Shown here piece by piece: positions 7,657 to 15,163 of a stretch of DNA of 29,905 bases. Origin of the DNA: JBBRUG01 sp038247995. Lineage in GTDB: Bacteria > Chloroflexota > Chloroflexia > Chloroflexales > Chloroflexaceae. Position 1 is the stretch's first letter. Each line of letters opens with the position of its first letter. The stretch is taken from positions 1 to 29,905 of the forward strand of contig JBBRUG010000027.1 of the NCBI GenBank assembly GCA_038247995.1, in the 5' to 3' direction. Made by a program: the position numbers and the translations under genes. The notes under the pieces are model-generated. The model had not been told where the DNA came from, made no database searches, and saw nothing but the letters and a program-made list of their open reading frames with translations.

Positions 7657-8109
7657 TCACACAACTTCCTCGACCTGCAATGCCGCATAAAGCGTCTGCA
7701 TTGCGGTCTGGAGTGCGATCAACTCTTCAGGGCTCAGATGGCTCATGCGTTGCTCGATGACCGTACGATGCTGCGGGCGGAGTTCGTCGATCAGGGCTTT
7801 GCCGGCATCTGTCAGTTGCACCAGCGTTACGCGGCGGTCGCTCGGATCGGCGGCGCGCCGAACCAGACCGCGCGCCTCCAACCGATCGACCATGCGGGTC
7901 AGATTCGAGTTGTCGGCCAACATGTGATGACAGATCTGACTGAGCGGGACGCCCTCCACACTGGCGTGGAAGAGGATCGCATACTGCGGAGTCGACAAGT
8001 CGTAGGGGCGAAATTCATCGCGGTTTAGCTCTTGAAACAAGCGATGGAGCTTAAGAAAGAGCCGATAGGTTTCAATTTGCGGTGAATCGTTGCTGGTTAT
8101 TTCGGGCAT
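7657..8109 (-). CDS. MarR-family transcriptional regulator
   Basis: A 150-residue winged-helix protein with standard MarR length. The dimerisation helices flank a central domain holding the recognition-helix region LSQICHHMLADNSNLTRMVDRLEARGLVRR (about 57-85, shown here as the family pattern) and the wing DPSDRRVTLVQLTDAGKAL. It probably represses its own promoter and the following MFS exporter, as MarR-type repressors commonly do, with a small molecule releasing it. Its promoter carries a perfect TTGACA. No cysteine pair suggestive of oxidant sensing stands out beyond single residues. Confidence 0.92.
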   Translation of the reverse strand: MPEITSNDSPQIETYRLFLKLHRLFQELNRDEFRPYDLSTPQYAILFHASVEGVPLSQICHHMLADNSNLTRMVDRLEARGLVRRAADPSDRRVTLVQLTDAGKALIDELRPQHRTVIEQRMSHLSPEELIALQTAMQTLYAALQVEEVV

Positions 8110-8133
8110 ACAGATACTCCTACGTTGCCTTAT

Positions 8134-8162
8134 AGACTACACTGATCTATTGGACTTGTCAA
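8134..8162 (-). promoter_or_regulatory. Promoter of marR-MFS unit
   Basis: Minus-strand TTGACA (8157-8162) and TAGTCT (8134-8139) with a 17-bp spacer, 25 bases upstream of the marR ATG. The -35 overlaps a short imperfect dyad (TTGAC...TCCAA) that could be part of an autoregulatory operator. Confidence 0.6.
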
Positions 8163-8173
8163 CCATTGTGAGT

Positions 8174-8228
8174 AAAAAAATAAGCTCATGAGTGGTAACT
8201 TCAACAGCTGTGCCGTTGAAGCCACCAC
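8174..8228 (-). terminator. Terminator after the 37-residue ORF
   Basis: On the minus strand, 14 bases at 8215-8228 pair with 8192-8205 across a 9-base loop. All positions pair if two G-U pairs are allowed, as they would be only in minus-strand RNA. A run of seven T lies at 8174-8180, about 11 bases past the stem. This insulates the small ORF from the marR promoter. Confidence 0.65.
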
Positions 8229-8246
8229 GCGTACGGGACGAGGAGC

Positions 8247-8360
8247 TTACCAGTAGAACGCAAACAGCCAGACCATAAACAAAAAGGAGATCAACCCGGC
8301 CAAGCTAATCAAGCCCATCACTGCCCGCACCTCAGGATCTTGGAGCCAATCCGGAACCAC
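8247..8360 (-). CDS. 37-residue single-pass membrane protein
   Basis: A short gene starting with GTG at 8360 and ending with TAA. An AAAGGA ribosome site lies 7 bases before the GTG. The product has a polar N-terminus (MVPDWLQDPEVRA) and one hydrophobic helix of about 22 residues rich in Leu, Ile, Phe and Trp, ending FAFYW. A hairpin plus T run follows the stop. Ribosome site, membrane-helix composition and terminator together support a real gene. The architecture recalls small accessory subunits of membrane complexes such as CydX or CcoQ, but no specific family is recognised. It is not in the marR transcript; it lies upstream and has its own terminator. Confidence 0.65.
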   Translation of the reverse strand: MVPDWLQDPEVRAVMGLISLAGLISFLFMVWLFAFYW

Positions 8361-8455
8361 TGTGTCGTCCTTTCTTCTGAATGCTGAATCCTGACTTCGC
8401 CCTAATTGTACCCCAAGGCAAGCGAGATCCGCACAACAAAGCCGCTCAACCTGGG

Positions 8456-8498
8456 TATAATAAAGGCGAAGAAGCTGATCTTGGGTTCACTATGGAGG
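8456..8498 (+). promoter_or_regulatory. Promoter and ribosome site of AceE-like gene
   Basis: A perfect TATAAT at 8456-8461 with a weak -35 (ACAACA, 8433-8438), followed by a strong GGAGG at 8494-8498 placed 6 bases before ATG 8505. The ribosome site decides the start in favour of 8505 over an upstream TTG at 8406, which lies before the -10 box. Confidence 0.6.
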
Positions 8499-8504
8499 CC
8501 GCCA

Positions 8505-10898
8505 ATGTCCACCACCCGGCAGCGGAGCCTGGCAGCAGCGTTGGCGCCGACACCGCCAGCGGCCGTGATCGACCCCGCAACCCGTACGACACTGGAAGCA
8601 ATTCAGCGCCGTGTGCTCTGGTTGGCAACCCTGATGATCCACCATGCCAACCATGTCCGCCCTAACCCCGACGGCACAAAGGTCGGCGGGCATCAGGCCT
8701 CTTCGGCCTCGATGGTGACCATTCTCACTGCGCTCTATTTCCACACCCTGCGCGCCGGCGATCGGGTCGCCGTTAAACCCCACGCCTCGCCGGTCTATCA
8801 CGCCATTCAATACCTGCTCGGTCGGCTCGACAAGCACTACCTGACCGAACTGCGTGCGTACGGCGGACTTCAGGCTTACCCCTCGCGCACGAAGGACCCC
8901 GACGCGCCCGACTTTTCGACCGGCTCCGTCGGCCTGGGCGCCGTAGCCCCGGCCTTCGCCGCCGTAGCGGATCGTTATGCTGCGGCCCACTTTCAGAACC
9001 ATGCCGAGCGGCGTTTTGTTGCGCTCGTGGGCGATGCCGAACTAGATGAGGGCAATGTCTGGGAGGCGATCCTCGACCCGGCCTTAACCGGCCTGGAACA
9101 TGTGCTTTGGATCGTCGATCTAAACCGCCAGAGCCTGGATCGGGTGGTGCCGGGCATTCGCGCGGCCCATCTCAAGCGCCTCTTCGCCGAGAGCGGCTGG
9201 CACGTGCTCGAAGCGAAGTACGGCCGCCGCCTGGAAGCATTGTTCGCCCGCCCCGACGGCGAGGCGCTGCGCGAGCGCATCGACACGATGCCGAACGAAG
9301 AATATCAGGCGCTGATTCGCCTGGATGGCGCCATCCTCCGTCCGCGCTTGGTCGGCTCCAGCCCGGCCCTGCAACGCTTGCTCGCCGACGTTTCCGACGC
9401 CGAACTGCCCGCCATTCTCGCCAACCTCGGCGGCCACGACATGGAGACGCTGCTGGCGGTGCTGGCCGAATCGGACGGGCCGCCGCGCCGCCCGACGATC
9501 ATTTTTGCCTATACGATCAAGGGCTGGGGCCTGCCGATCGCCGGCCATCCGCTCAATCACTCGATGTTGCTCACCGCCGAGCAGATCGCTACGCTGCGCG
9601 CCAGCTTTGATCTTCAGCCTGAACACGAATGGGACGGCTTCGATCCTGCTTCGCCGGAAGGCCAACTCTGCGCCGCTGCAGCCCGCCGCCTCTTCCCGGA
9701 GCCGGATGCCGATCCGCCGCCCGATAGCCGTCGTGAAGCGTTGCGCGCCGCCATCCCCGCCGACCTGGACATGCCCAGTGTCGGCAGCGCCAGCACCCAG
9801 GACACCTTCGGCCGTATTCTGAACCGCCTCGCCGATGTGGCCGGGCTACGCGAGCGTATCGTCACCACCTCGCCTGATGTCTCGGTTTCAACCAATTTGT
9901 CGGGTTGGATCAACAAAACCGGCGTTTTCGCGCCGCAAGATGAGCCGGATTTCGAGAGCGCCGAGGTCTATCGGCTGTTGCGCTGGAAACGCGGGCCACA
10001 GGGTCAGCATATTGAGCTGGGCATCTCTGAGATGAACCTGTTCATGCTGCTGAGCATGCTCGGTATTGCCGATACGTTGATCGACGAGCCGATCATCCCA
10101 ATCGGCACCGTCTACGACCCCTTCGTGTGTCGGGGCCTCGACGCACTAATCTATGGGCTTTACTCGGGGGCACGCTTTATTGTGGCCGGTACGCCTTCGG
10201 GCATTACGCTGGCGCCCGAGGGCGGCGCGCATCAGTCAGCGGTGACGCCATCGCTGGGGATCGAACTGCCGAACCTGGAATATTTTGAGCCCTGTTTCGC
10301 CCAGGAGACGGCCTGGCTGATGTTGGAGGCGTTGCGGCTCTGCGCCGACCCAAACGGGCGAGCCAGCTACCTGCGCCTCTCGACGCGCCCGATCGATCAG
10401 ACGCTGGTGCAGCCCGCCGCTGCCCGGCTCGGCGCGGCTGAACTGCGCCGCCAGGTATTGCTGGGCGGCTACCGACTCACCGACGCGTACCCCGATCCCA
10501 CTGCGCCGGTGGTACAACTGGCCGTCGCCGGTACGCTCGTGCCCGAAGTGTTAGAGGCGGCCGCGTATCTCCGTCGCGAGGGCGTGGCGGCCAATGTCTT
10601 GAACCTGACCAGCCCGCGCCGGCTCTATAGCGCGTGGCAGGCCAGCCGGGGAACGCATCTGGCGTTGGACTGGCTGATCCCGGCTGCCGAGCGTCACGCG
10701 CCGATCGTCACTATTCACGACGCCGCCTCGCATAGCCTGGCATGGCTGGGCGGTGTGCATGGTGCGCGGGTCACCAGCCTGGGTGTCGATAGCTTTGGAC
10801 AGTCCGGTACACGCGATGCGCTGTACAACGCCTTCGGCCTTGATCTGCTCAGCATTGTGGCGGCGGCTTTTGCCGCAGCCGACAGCCAGGACGTTTGA
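8505..10898 (+). CDS. AceE/transketolase-like ThDP-dependent enzyme
   Basis: A 797-residue enzyme of the homodimeric 2-oxoacid dehydrogenase E1 (AceE) and transketolase superfamily. Visible features are KPHASPVYHAIQYLLG (91-106), DFSTGSVGLGAVAP (136-149), the ThDP-Mg motif beginning GDAELDEGN (176) and closing at DLN (205-207), then the second pyrimidine-binding domain after about residue 440 (ELGISEMN, catalytic-Glu region) and a C-terminal transketolase-like domain. It is shorter than E. coli AceE (about 887 residues) and longer than transketolase (about 660). No E2 or E3 gene is adjacent, so coupling to a lipoyl complex cannot be shown. Pyruvate dehydrogenase E1, another 2-oxoacid enzyme or a ketol transfer enzyme are all possible. 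Confidence 0.85.
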   Translation: MSTTRQRSLAAALAPTPPAAVIDPATRTTLEAIQRRVLWLATLMIHHANHVRPNPDGTKVGGHQASSASMVTILTALYFHTLRAGDRVAVKPHASPVYHAIQYLLGRLDKHYLTELRAYGGLQAYPSRTKDPDAPDFSTGSVGLGAVAPAFAAVADRYAAAHFQNHAERRFVALVGDAELDEGNVWEAILDPALTGLEHVLWIVDLNRQSLDRVVPGIRAAHLKRLFAESGWHVLEAKYGRRLEALFARPDGEALRERIDTMPNEEYQALIRLDGAILRPRLVGSSPALQRLLADVSDAELPAILANLGGHDMETLLAVLAESDGPPRRPTIIFAYTIKGWGLPIAGHPLNHSMLLTAEQIATLRASFDLQPEHEWDGFDPASPEGQLCAAAARRLFPEPDADPPPDSRREALRAAIPADLDMPSVGSASTQDTFGRILNRLADVAGLRERIVTTSPDVSVSTNLSGWINKTGVFAPQDEPDFESAEVYRLLRWKRGPQGQHIELGISEMNLFMLLSMLGIADTLIDEPIIPIGTVYDPFVCRGLDALIYGLYSGARFIVAGTPSGITLAPEGGAHQSAVTPSLGIELPNLEYFEPCFAQETAWLMLEALRLCADPNGRASYLRLSTRPIDQTLVQPAAARLGAAELRRQVLLGGYRLTDAYPDPTAPVVQLAVAGTLVPEVLEAAAYLRREGVAANVLNLTSPRRLYSAWQASRGTHLALDWLIPAAERHAPIVTIHDAASHSLAWLGGVHGARVTSLGVDSFGQSGTRDALYNAFGLDLLSIVAAAFAAADSQDV

Positions 10899-10936
10899 TG
10901 GCCTGATTGGCGGCAAAACTACCAATCACGGCATCA

Positions 10937-12715
10937 ATGACCCATATGCAGCGACCGTTTCGCAAATCAGAGCCCACATCGCCATTGCCGCACGAGGCGC
11001 TGCCCAACGATGGATTGTTGCGCCTGGCGCTCCAGCAGACCGACACCGCCGTCATGATCACCACGGCCGCGCTTGATGCCCCGGGGCCGCAGATCGTCTT
11101 TGTAAACGATGCGCTCTGCCGCATTACCGGCTATAGCGTAGCCGAACAGATCGGCGGAACCCCCCGCATCTACCACGGGCCGGCGACTGATCAACAGGTA
11201 CTCCAGCGGTTGCGGCAGACGCTTAGCGCTGGAGAATCGTTTACCGGGACGCTGATCAACTATCACAAGGATGGCCATCCCTATCCGGTGGAAATTCAGA
11301 TCACGCCGCTGCGTGACGCCCACGCGGCGATCACACATTATGTCGCCTTCTTCCGGGCCGGCCTAAACCGCCAACCGGTTGAAGCACACCTCTACCATCG
11401 TAGCCCGCTTGATCAGGTGACAAACCTGCCCAGCCGCTATGTGTTTATGGATCGGCTGGCAACCCGGATCGCGATCGCCAAGGCGCGCGGCGAGCGCTTT
11501 GCAGTCTGCGTGATCGACCTGGATCGCTTCAATCGGATCAACGACACGCTCGGCCATACGATTGGCGATGATGTACTGGCGCAGGTAGCGGTACGCCTGA
11601 ACGATGCGCTGAGCGGCGGCGATGTGCTGGCGCGCATGGGCGGCGATGAGTTTGGCGTTATGCTCAACCAGGCCCACGACGAGCCGAGCGTTGCGCGGGC
11701 CACCTCACGCCTGCTGACGGCGCTTGAGGCGCCGGTGCCGATCGCCGGGCAGCAACTCTTTGTGAGCGCCAGCATCGGCGTCAGCCTGTTTCCCCGCGAC
11801 GGCAACGACAGTACCACGCTGCTCAAGCACGCCGACAGCGCCATGTACCGCTCAAAGGGTGCCGGACGCAATATGGTGAGCTGGTTCAACCCCGAACTGA
11901 GCCTGGCCGCCCGCGCCACGCTGGAGCTTGATCAGGAATTGCGGTATGCCGTCGAGCATAATCAGTTTGTGCTTCATTATCAGCCGCAGATCAATCTGGC
12001 GCGCGGCACAGTCGTCGGCGTCGAGGCCTTGATCCGCTGGCAACATCCGCGGCGGGGGTTGCTGGCGCCAGCAGCGTTCCTGGCTGCCGCCGAAGATAGC
12101 CCGCTGATGAAGCGGATCTGTAGTTGGGCGCTGAAAACCGCCTGCCGTCAGGCCGCCGCATGGCAACATCCCACATTGCCGCCGGTACGGATGAGTGTGA
12201 ACATCTCGGCGCCGCAGTTCGAGCGCAGCAACATTGTGCGGCGAGTCGAGGCGGCCCTCGCCGACAGCGGATTGGCGCCGGAACGCCTGGAACTGGAGAT
12301 CACCGAGAGTATTCTGATGCACGATCCAGCCGGCAGCGCGGTGAAGATCATCCAACTGCGCGACCTGGGCGTGCATGTCGTGCTCGACGACTTCGGCACC
12401 GGTTACTCGTCGTTGGCCTACTTGCAACAGTTTCCCGTCGATGCGCTCAAGATCGACCGCTCATTCATTGCAGCGCTCGGCCCACAGACGCTAGCCGACC
12501 GCAACGCGACAGCGCTGGTACGGGCGGTGGTTGCGCTGGCGCGTACGCTTGGGCTGCGCGTGGTGGCTGAAGGGATCGAACATACCGGCCAACATCGGCT
12601 CCTGCGCGACCTGGGCTACGACGAAGGTCAGGGTTACTTTTACGCGCATCCTACCCCGGCCGATCAGGTGTTAAACCTCGTTGCGACGCTGAATCAGACC
12701 GAACTCAAAGCTTGA
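10937..12715 (+). CDS. PAS-GGDEF-EAL cyclic-di-GMP protein
   Basis: A 592-residue soluble sensor with both synthase and phosphodiesterase domains. The PAS domain spans about 25-145 and contains GGTPRIYHGPATDQ, matching the LOV-type loop but with Pro in place of the photoactive Cys. GGDEF domain: VIDLDRFNRINDTLGH and an intact GGDEF at 235-239; the inhibitory-site position five residues before it reads SGGD, so the usual RxxD is not kept. EAL domain: EALIRW (363-368), MSVNISAPQF, ELEITESILM, LDDFGTGYSSLAYLQQFPVDALKIDRSF and VVAEGIEH, so all main metal and catalytic residues look present. A TTG at 10907 is an alternative start. It is followed after 10 bases by the LarA-like gene. Confidence 0.93.
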   Translation: MTHMQRPFRKSEPTSPLPHEALPNDGLLRLALQQTDTAVMITTAALDAPGPQIVFVNDALCRITGYSVAEQIGGTPRIYHGPATDQQVLQRLRQTLSAGESFTGTLINYHKDGHPYPVEIQITPLRDAHAAITHYVAFFRAGLNRQPVEAHLYHRSPLDQVTNLPSRYVFMDRLATRIAIAKARGERFAVCVIDLDRFNRINDTLGHTIGDDVLAQVAVRLNDALSGGDVLARMGGDEFGVMLNQAHDEPSVARATSRLLTALEAPVPIAGQQLFVSASIGVSLFPRDGNDSTTLLKHADSAMYRSKGAGRNMVSWFNPELSLAARATLELDQELRYAVEHNQFVLHYQPQINLARGTVVGVEALIRWQHPRRGLLAPAAFLAAAEDSPLMKRICSWALKTACRQAAAWQHPTLPPVRMSVNISAPQFERSNIVRRVEAALADSGLAPERLELEITESILMHDPAGSAVKIIQLRDLGVHVVLDDFGTGYSSLAYLQQFPVDALKIDRSFIAALGPQTLADRNATALVRAVVALARTLGLRVVAEGIEHTGQHRLLRDLGYDEGQGYFYAHPTPADQVLNLVATLNQTELKA

Positions 12716-12725
12716 GAGATGGACA

Positions 12726-14000
12726 ATGCACCAACTCATCGACGACGATGCACCGCTCACTGCCGAGGCCATTGCCGCCACGCTCGAAGTTGGCCTCGCC
12801 CCCAGCGCACTTGCCGGCAAGCGCGTGCTGGCGATCATCCCCGACGGCACGCGCTCGATGCCCATGCGATTACTGTTTCGTCTGCTAGCCGAACAACTCG
12901 GCGCCACCACTACCCGGCTCGACTTCCTGATTGCGCTTGGCACGCATCGCCCAATGAGCGCTGAGGCAATTGATCAGCACGTTGGGATGAGCGCCGCCGA
13001 ACGCGCAGTGCGTTTTCCGAACACGGCAATTTTTAATCATGCCTGGGATGATCCGGCGACCTTCTTTCAGCCAGGGGTGATCCCCGCCGCCGACGTAAGT
13101 GTACTCACCGACGGGTTGCTGCGGGAAGCCATTCCGGTAGCATTGAACCGGGCGATCCTCGACTATGATCATCTTCTGATTGTCGGGCCGGTGTTCCCGC
13201 ACGAAGTCGCCGGGTTCTCGGGCGGCGCAAAGTACCTCTTCCCCGGTATTGCCGCCGGAGCGATCATCAACACGACGCACTGGATTGGCGCGCTGAGCAC
13301 GAGCATGGCCACTATTGGCGTCGCCGATACGCTCGTGCGGCGCGTGTTGCACCGCGCTGCCGAACTGGTGTTGGCACTGCGCCCAATCACGCTCGTTGCG
13401 CTCACGATGAAAGGCTACGACCCGCATGGCCTTTATATCGGCGACATCTTCGACGCGTGGCGGGCCGCAGCACGCCATGCCGCGCGGCTCAATATTCGCT
13501 GGGTGGCACAGCCTTTCCGGCGCGTGCTCGCCGCACCGGCAATTATGTATGAAGATCTCTGGACCGCTTCAAAGGCGATGTACAAGAGCGAGCCGGCGGT
13601 TGCCGACGGCGGCGAGGTGATCATCTACGCGCCCCACCTGACGATGGTTTCCTATAGCCACGGCGCAATTCTGGAAGCAGTCGGCTACCACGTGCGCGAT
13701 TATTTCCTAGCCCAACCCGAGCGTTTCGCCGCTGTGCCGGGCAGCATCCGCGCTCACAGCACCCACGTAAAGGGCGTCGGCACCTATAATCCGGTTACCG
13801 GCATCGAGACGCCCCGCGTGCAGGTGACGCTGGCCACCGGCATCCCCGAGGCGCTGTGCCGCCGGATCAACCTCGGTTATGCCGATCACCGCACGATCGA
13901 TCCGGCAACCTGGGTCGGCCGCGAAACCGAGGGCTTGCTCTACATCCCCCGCGCCGGCGAGATCCTCTACCGGGTTGGCGCGCCGGAAAATGAAGCATAA
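12726..14000 (+). CDS. LarA-family (DUF2088) protein
   Basis: A 424-residue protein of the nickel-pincer lactate racemase family. Motifs are DGTRSMP (40-46), LGTHRPMS (71-78) and PHEVAGFSGGAKYLFPGI (158-175), with H159, K169 and later H185 (NTTHW). The His-Lys-His spacing (10 and 16) equals that of H174, K184 and H200 in Lactobacillus LarA, the residues that hold the nickel-pincer cofactor, so a cofactor-binding enzyme is likely. LarA homologues racemise or epimerise many 2-hydroxyacids, so lactate is not assured. The cofactor makers LarB, LarC and LarE are not in the window. It is probably cotranscribed with the GGDEF-EAL gene 10 bases upstream. Confidence 0.88.
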   Translation: MHQLIDDDAPLTAEAIAATLEVGLAPSALAGKRVLAIIPDGTRSMPMRLLFRLLAEQLGATTTRLDFLIALGTHRPMSAEAIDQHVGMSAAERAVRFPNTAIFNHAWDDPATFFQPGVIPAADVSVLTDGLLREAIPVALNRAILDYDHLLIVGPVFPHEVAGFSGGAKYLFPGIAAGAIINTTHWIGALSTSMATIGVADTLVRRVLHRAAELVLALRPITLVALTMKGYDPHGLYIGDIFDAWRAAARHAARLNIRWVAQPFRRVLAAPAIMYEDLWTASKAMYKSEPAVADGGEVIIYAPHLTMVSYSHGAILEAVGYHVRDYFLAQPERFAAVPGSIRAHSTHVKGVGTYNPVTGIETPRVQVTLATGIPEALCRRINLGYADHRTIDPATWVGRETEGLLYIPRAGEILYRVGAPENEA

Positions 14001-14005
14001 AAACC

Positions 14006-14070
14006 GACCTGTCAGATGGCCAAACCCAGGCGTTTGCTGCTGGGAATAGGTAATAGCCACCTGACAGGTC
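14006..14070. terminator. Long inverted repeat between convergent genes
   Basis: Arms 14006-14020 and 14056-14070 match at 14 of 15 positions (GACCTGTCAG core), with a smaller CCCAG/CTGGG stem nested inside. It lies between the convergent LarA-like and hydrolase genes, so it could end transcription from both sides. T runs are absent on the plus side and weak on the minus side. Confidence 0.55.
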
Positions 14071-14087
14071 TTATTCAGCTTGTTACC

Positions 14088-14936
14088 CTAGCCCAAAAAC
14101 TCGGCCAGGATGCGGTTAAACTTTTCCGCGTTCTCGACAAACATAAAGTGCTGACCGCCCTCGTCCTCCTCAAAGATCTCCAGGCGCGCACCGGGAATCT
14201 GCTGCGCCGTCCACTCAACCGACTTCCAAGGCACCAGACTGATCCGCCCGCCAACCACGAGCGTCGGCAGCGTGATGCGCGGAATCACATCGCGCCAATC
14301 CTGATGGCAGTGATTGTACAGCAGCGCTGCGGCGTGCGGGCGAGCCATACGGAAGTTGCGCTGAATAATCCATTCCTTGACGTCCGCGGGGCAAACGTTC
14401 GTCAGCATGCCGCCGATAAAACCACGCGTAACGGCATCACTGTCGGCGCTAACCAGAGCATTCATCGTTTCAGTGACGGAGGTTGGGGTGAAGATCGCGC
14501 CCGCCGCGTCGGCTTCGGCCTGCGTCCAGGCCGGATTGCTGGTGAGGAAGGGCGGCTCATCGACGAGGATGAGCTTTACCAACCGATCGGCGCCGAAGAG
14601 ATCCCAGTAACACCAGATCACCGAACAACCCATCGAGTGGCCGAGCAGCGCAACATCGTGCAGGTCAAGCGCTATCAACACATCGTGAAGGTCAGTTGCA
14701 AGGCGCTGGATCTTGTAGCCGTGATCGGGCTTGGCTGATTCGCCGTGGCCGCGCAAGTCGAGCGCGATCACATGGTAGCGGTCGCTGAAGGCGTTGATCT
14801 GGTGTACGTATTGTTCCGCCGACTGCGACCAGCCATGTACAAGCACCAACGTCGGCCCTGATCCCGCTTCCAGATAGTGTAACTCCACCCCATCGCTCGT
14901 TGAAACGTGCTTCGAAACCGCCGCTACATCGGGCAT
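14088..14936 (-). CDS. Alpha/beta-fold hydrolase
   Basis: A 282-residue alpha/beta hydrolase. The oxyanion motif is VLVHGWSQS (31-39), then DLRGHGES (60-67), the nucleophile elbow LLGHSMGCS with Ser101, and the late His in EGGQHFMF. The loop after strand 7, where most relatives have Asp, reads GGRISLVPW, so the acid may instead be the Asp in LVDEPPF after strand 6. The start at 14936 is preferred over 14993 because AAAGGA lies 8 bases before it and the shorter protein begins at the fold. The substrate is unknown; relatives include esterases, epoxide hydrolases and C-C hydrolases. Confidence 0.88.
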   Translation of the reverse strand: MPDVAAVSKHVSTSDGVELHYLEAGSGPTLVLVHGWSQSAEQYVHQINAFSDRYHVIALDLRGHGESAKPDHGYKIQRLATDLHDVLIALDLHDVALLGHSMGCSVIWCYWDLFGADRLVKLILVDEPPFLTSNPAWTQAEADAAGAIFTPTSVTETMNALVSADSDAVTRGFIGGMLTNVCPADVKEWIIQRNFRMARPHAAALLYNHCHQDWRDVIPRITLPTLVVGGRISLVPWKSVEWTAQQIPGARLEIFEEDEGGQHFMFVENAEKFNRILAEFLG

Positions 14937-15063
14937 CGTTGCGTCCTTTCGTCCTTCACACCGTGGTGAAAACAAGCAATCCGAATCAAACATTGATCCG
15001 GGGAAACAGCAGAGCAGTACTCGTCGCTATAAGCAAGTGGAGAATATCTCAAGTATAACATAA

Positions 15064-15105
15064 GCCTCAGGGCGCATCATTCTGTGGATGATGCAACCCT
15101 GAGGC
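15064..15105 (-). terminator. Strong hairpin downstream of nuoM
   Basis: GCCTCAGGG (15064-15072) pairs with CCCTGAGGC (15097-15105), and an inner GCATCAT/ATGATGC stem closes a 7-base loop. It lies 59 bases past the nuoM stop. No clean T run follows on the minus strand, so it may stabilise the 3' end rather than terminate by itself. Confidence 0.55.
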
Positions 15106-15163
15106 TCTGAGATGTCTTGGAGAAAGGAACCCGCTACCCTGTCAGACGAAGTTGGACGGAGTA

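Noticed and set aside
8406..8504. Longer N-terminus (TTG start) for the AceE-like protein
   Set aside because: It would start upstream of the TATAAT box, while GGAGG stands exactly before ATG 8505.
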